A DNA stretch of 7,788 nucleotides from Alphaproteobacteria bacterium (lineage in GTDB: Bacteria; Pseudomonadota; Alphaproteobacteria; SMXP01), in assembly GCA_028280675.1 (NCBI GenBank), contig JANQLI010000059.1, forward strand, positions 1 to 7,788, read 5' to 3'. Within the stretch, counting starts at the first letter, position 1; each line of letters begins with the position of its first letter. The translations under genes and the position numbers were made by a program. The notes under the pieces are model-generated. The model did no database searches and had not been told where the DNA came from. It was given only the letters and a program-made list of their open reading frames with translations. This document shows, piece after piece, positions 5,914 to 7,788 of this stretch.

Positions 5914-5949
5914 TTGCATGAGACTGTCATAGGTCACAGCCACATGCAA
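5914..5949. repeat. Symmetric 36-base hairpin upstream of the DUF4399-like gene
   Basis: Outer arms TTGCATG (5914-5920) and CATGCAA (5943-5949) enclose inner arms CTGT (5924-5927) and ACAG (5936-5939). They are separated by a 3-base internal loop on each side and an 8-base apical loop. The layout is exactly symmetric. It begins 33 bases before the DUF4399-like start codon. No T-run follows on either strand, so it is unlikely to be an intrinsic terminator. It may be an intercistronic or leader RNA structure, or a two-part operator. Confidence 0.5.
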
Positions 5950-5982
5950 AAGCGCACAAAAGTTATTCTGCCAGATGGAATA

Positions 5983-6417
5983 TTACGCTTCGAAAATGCC
6001 GCCACCGACACCCAAGTCACGACGGGCCGTGCTGATTGTCACGGTAAAGCCAGCAATCACATCTAAGAGCGCCATTGACATGATAAGGAAGAAGGTGGTG
6101 TTGCCGAAGCCATCAAGCATGATGAACTCAACCAAGCAAACGATGAACACCAGCATCGACAACGCATGATTGATGATCGCCGCCGTGCCGGTGTGCGTGG
6201 CTTTGACGATTTCAATAAAGAGCAAGATTAAAGACGCGGTGACAAATACATCACCCAATGTGATGGTCCACTGGTCTCCTGAAATCATGCCGATTGTTTG
6301 GATGGGCTCCAGAAACGCGCTTTCTGCGTCACCGGCGCCAAACAATGTGCCGCCAAAAAAGACCACCCCATTAAAGGCGATCACAACCAATGCCATCAAA
6401 GGAAACATCCCTAACAT
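5983..6417 (-). CDS. Four-helix inner membrane protein, uncharacterised
   Basis: The product has 144 residues and four predicted membrane helices, at about 4-25, 52-72, 82-101 and 107-128. A soluble loop after helix 1 carries an MISGDQW stretch (44-50). Between helices 2 and 3 lies EIVKATHTG, and after helix 4 the tail ARRDLGVGGG. From memory this matches a widespread alphaproteobacterial family of hypothetical membrane proteins; no function is known to me. The start at 6417 has GAGAGG 5 bases upstream, although Met4 and Met8 are possible alternatives. It is upstream of the DUF4399-like gene on the same strand, so the two may share a transcript. Confidence 0.85.
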   Translation of the reverse strand: MLGMFPLMALVVIAFNGVVFFGGTLFGAGDAESAFLEPIQTIGMISGDQWTITLGDVFVTASLILLFIEIVKATHTGTAAIINHALSMLVFIVCLVEFIMLDGFGNTTFFLIMSMALLDVIAGFTVTISTARRDLGVGGGIFEA

Positions 6418-6542
6418 ACCAACCTCTCACTCTTTCACTTTTATGCTTATTGCCCCCTGCAGGGAGATCGCTCTAAGCGGTGTCTCCCAACCCAAAAGGA
6501 AGACTATATCAAGATACTAGGCCATGTCGTGTGGCATTTATA

Positions 6543-6594
6543 TGGCATGCAGGCGCAGACAACATGCATTGGTGTGGGGAGGTGGTGCATGCCA
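6543..6594. repeat. 9-bp inverted repeat downstream of the GT2 gene
   Basis: TGGCATGCA (6543-6551) and TGCATGCCA (6586-6594) are perfect complements separated by 34 bases. The second arm overlaps the loop and arm of the hairpin at 6580-6597, so the two structures cannot form at once. A further GTGGCAT at 6531-6537 can also pair with ATGCCAC (6589-6595). Confidence 0.45.
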
Positions 6595-6597
6595 CCT
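6580..6597. repeat. Hairpin just beyond the GT2 stop codon
   Basis: AGGTGG (6580-6585) and CCACCT (6592-6597) flank a 6-base loop, 6 bases past the glycosyltransferase stop on the - strand. In the sense of that gene the stem is followed by CCCCAC, with no T-run. It may stabilise or weakly terminate the transcript but is not a canonical intrinsic terminator. Confidence 0.4.
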
Positions 6598-6603
6598 AAA
6601 GTA

Positions 6604-7353
6604 TTATAATTCTTTGAGATTTTCGGGACGGCGGCCGCGGCGCTGCAGCCACATCACACCAATAATATCGTAAATGGACACCCAAAGCCGATCCAGAACC
6701 CCGTAATTCGATTGCCCATGGAGACGGGGCCGGTGGTTCACGTCGATAAATTCCATCGTAAGCCCCTCACGCTGCATCAGAGCTGAGAAATAGCGATGCA
6801 TGTGATCAAAATAGGGGAGCTTTAGATATGTCTCGCGCGCGAAAACCTTGAGGGCACAGCCAGTATCCGTAGCACGGTCACGCAGCAGTGAACGGCGGAT
6901 ATTGTTGCCTAATTTCGATGCCGTCCTTTTGGCCCAGCTATCCTGACGCTTTCTGCGCCGGCCAGAGACCATACCGATAGCGGAACTATCAGGAGAGGCT
7001 TCGAGTTCTTTATAGCGCGCCAGGACACTCGGAATATCAGCCGGATCGTTCTGGCCATCGCCATCCAACGTCGCGATGAGACGCCCCTTGGCGGCGAGAA
7101 CGCCGGTGCGGATGGCCGAGCTTTGACCGCAATTTTTGTCATGAAGAAGCACACGCAGGGCTGGGAAGCGGGATTTTGCTTGTTCCAGAACTTGACGGGT
7201 GTGATCGGCGCTACAATCATCGACGAAGACCATTTCATAGCCACCGATGTCATCCGCACAATCTTTGAACGCCGCCTCAATTTCTTCGATGAGAGGGACA
7301 ACGTTGTCTTGCTCATTATGAACTGGCACAACAACTGAGAGTTCCATGTCCAC
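6604..7353 (-). CDS. GT2 family glycosyltransferase, DPM1/ArnC-like without C-terminal membrane helices
   Basis: The product has 249 residues. It is predicted to transfer a sugar from a nucleotide donor to a polyprenyl phosphate at the cytosolic face of the inner membrane. The GT-A fold starts at once with ELSVVVPVHNEQDNV (4-18). It has a nucleotide-binding VDD (44-46) and the metal-binding LDGDGQNDP (96-104, DxD at 97-99). A TDTGCALKVF acceptor-region motif and HRPRLHGQSNYG follow. The C-terminus has one short hydrophobic stretch (WVSIYDIIGVMWLQRR) but not the two helices that bring ArnC to about 320 residues. Two starts compete: GTG 7353 has AAGGGG 8 bases upstream, while ATG 7347 would be 14 bases from it; I chose GTG. 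It is divergent from the ArnT-like gene at 7579, its likely partner in lipid A or envelope glycan modification. The sugar cannot be read from the sequence. Confidence 0.92.
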   Translation of the reverse strand: MDMELSVVVPVHNEQDNVVPLIEEIEAAFKDCADDIGGYEMVFVDDCSADHTRQVLEQAKSRFPALRVLLHDKNCGQSSAIRTGVLAAKGRLIATLDGDGQNDPADIPSVLARYKELEASPDSSAIGMVSGRRRKRQDSWAKRTASKLGNNIRRSLLRDRATDTGCALKVFARETYLKLPYFDHMHRYFSALMQREGLTMEFIDVNHRPRLHGQSNYGVLDRLWVSIYDIIGVMWLQRRGRRPENLKEL

Positions 7354-7361
7354 CGATCTTA

Positions 7362-7367
7362 CCCCTT
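7362..7367 (-). promoter_or_regulatory. Ribosome binding site favouring the GTG start of the GT2 gene
   Basis: Reads AAGGGG on the - strand, 8 bases before GTG 7353 and 14 before ATG 7347. The spacing favours GTG. Confidence 0.5.
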
Positions 7368-7566
7368 CAAAGCCGCTCTCGGTTCCACCGCTGGGTGATC
7401 TGCCTTGATGCACCTGACCCAAAGTTAACATTTATTGCCTTAATCAAGCGCTACAAGAACGGAAGATGATCATTAATCCGCCTTAAAAATCAGCATCACA
7501 AAGACAATTTCTGTGTTATTTGAGGCTCTCTATGTCACGAGGGGCAAGGCCAAGCAAGTGAAAGCT

Positions 7567-7570
7567 GAGG
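7567..7570 (+). promoter_or_regulatory. Ribosome binding site of the ArnT-like gene
   Basis: GAGG within CTGAGGA, 8 bases before the ATG at 7579, supporting that start. Confidence 0.6.
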
Positions 7571-7578
7571 ATAGCTAA

Positions 7579-7788
7579 ATGACCCAGACTTTCTGGGAAA
7601 AGGGTCGCATATTGGCGCAGCGCCATCCGATTGTGGTGCTGGTTATTTTATGCAGTGCGTTATTCCTGCCCGGCCTCACAAAACTCCCTCCCTTAGATCG
7701 TGATGAATCACGTTTTGCCCAAGCCACAAGTCAGATGCTGGAAACACGCGATTTCATCGATATCCGGTTTCAAGAGGCCCCGCGCTAC
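7579..7788 (+). CDS. ArnT-like membrane glycosyltransferase, N-terminal part only
   Basis: Seventy codons are visible and the frame is open at the window edge, so most of a protein that is usually about 500-600 residues lies outside. Residues 18-33 form the first membrane helix. Next comes LPPLDRDESRFAQAT (36-50); the DRDE (40-43) corresponds to the conserved acidic catalytic motif in the first periplasmic loop of the PMT/ArnT (GT-C) fold, and FIDIRFQEAPRY (59-70) continues the family pattern. Such enzymes take a sugar from a polyprenyl-phosphate carrier at the periplasmic face and transfer it to lipid A, another glycan or a protein. The ATG at 7579 has GAGG 8 bases upstream. The divergent GT2 gene probably makes its donor lipid. 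Substrate and acceptor cannot be assigned. Confidence 0.88.
   Translation, partial: MTQTFWEKGRILAQRHPIVVLVILCSALFLPGLTKLPPLDRDESRFAQATSQMLETRDFIDIRFQEAPRY

Larger units (their letters stand above)
6418..6603. other. Intergenic region with competing inverted repeats
   Basis: No gene is seen here. It separates two - strand genes: the GT2 glycosyltransferase ends at 6604 and the membrane protein starts at 6417. It should hold the membrane protein's promoter, but I see no strong -35/-10 pair. The half nearest the glycosyltransferase (6531-6597) is rich in GCAT repeats that can pair in more than one way. CCCTGCAGGG at 6455-6464 is a perfect 10-bp palindrome. Confidence 0.5.
7354..7578. promoter_or_regulatory. 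Divergent promoter region of the glycosyltransferase pair
   Basis: These 225 bases must drive both the GT2 gene (-) and the ArnT-like gene (+). I could not pick a confident -35/-10 pair for either. GCCTTAA occurs twice (7437-7443 and 7480-7486), 43 bases apart, in an AT-richer part with several TTAA tetramers. Confidence 0.4.

Noticed and set aside
5964..5982. TATTC / GAATA hairpin at the end of the four-helix protein gene as a terminator
   Set aside because: The stem is only five A/T-rich pairs and no proper T-run follows.
6455..6464. CCCTGCAGGG perfect palindrome
   Set aside because: A lone 10-bp palindrome without repeats or a positioned promoter; chance is enough to explain it.
6170..6520. 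A 116-codon + strand frame antisense to the four-helix membrane protein
   Set aside because: The - strand product has clean membrane helices and a ribosome binding site; this frame has neither.
7473..7486. TTAA-N6-TTAA resembling a CtrA site before the ArnT-like gene
   Set aside because: The CtrA consensus needs seven bases between the TTAA halves; the spacing here is six, and TTAA is common in AT-richer intergenic DNA.

Overview
The window looks like ordinary chromosomal DNA from an alphaproteobacterium. The pointers are a PhaR-type polyhydroxyalkanoate regulator with the KKYANRRLYNT core, a PAS-GGDEF-EAL protein, a DUF4399-like exported protein, a four-helix membrane protein of a type I associate with alphaproteobacteria, and a lipid A-type glycosyltransferase pair. 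Base composition looks near balanced by eye. I see no rRNA, tRNA, CRISPR array, insertion sequence, phage gene or toxin-antitoxin pair. The genus cannot be named from this sequence alone.

Layout. (1) Bases 1-409 are the 3' part of a glyoxalase II gene on the + strand. (2) Bases 472-957 and 1133-1876 hold two - strand genes for secreted proteins of unknown function. (3) Bases 1877-2204 are a non-coding region rich in TTGC/GCAA dyads, leading into phaR (2205-2792, +). (4) A - strand gene (2803-4560) encodes a PAS / degenerate GGDEF / EAL protein and converges on phaR with a 10-base gap. (5) Bases 4561-4813 are a divergent intergenic region with a perfect 15-bp inverted repeat. Two small + strand genes follow: an arginine-rich soluble protein (4814-5098) and a tail-anchored membrane protein (5218-5424). 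(6) Two - strand genes follow: DUF4399-like exported protein (5432-5881) and, upstream of it, a four-helix membrane protein (5983-6417), with a symmetric hairpin between them. (7) A - strand GT2 glycosyltransferase (6604-7353) is transcribed divergently from an ArnT-like membrane glycosyltransferase (7579 to the window edge, +).

How the genes fit together. The clearest functional link is between the last two genes. A cytoplasmic GT2 enzyme of this kind usually charges undecaprenyl phosphate with a sugar, and an ArnT-like integral membrane enzyme then transfers the sugar to lipid A or another envelope acceptor. PhaR and the EAL protein are both regulatory (carbon storage and cyclic-di-GMP), but only their adjacency links them. 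The others look like independent housekeeping or envelope genes.

I did not find a convincing new defence, mobile or biosynthetic system. The items most worth a second look are the dyad cluster before phaR, the EAL protein with a non-canonical GGDEF site, the two uncharacterised small proteins, and two structured intergenic hairpin regions.
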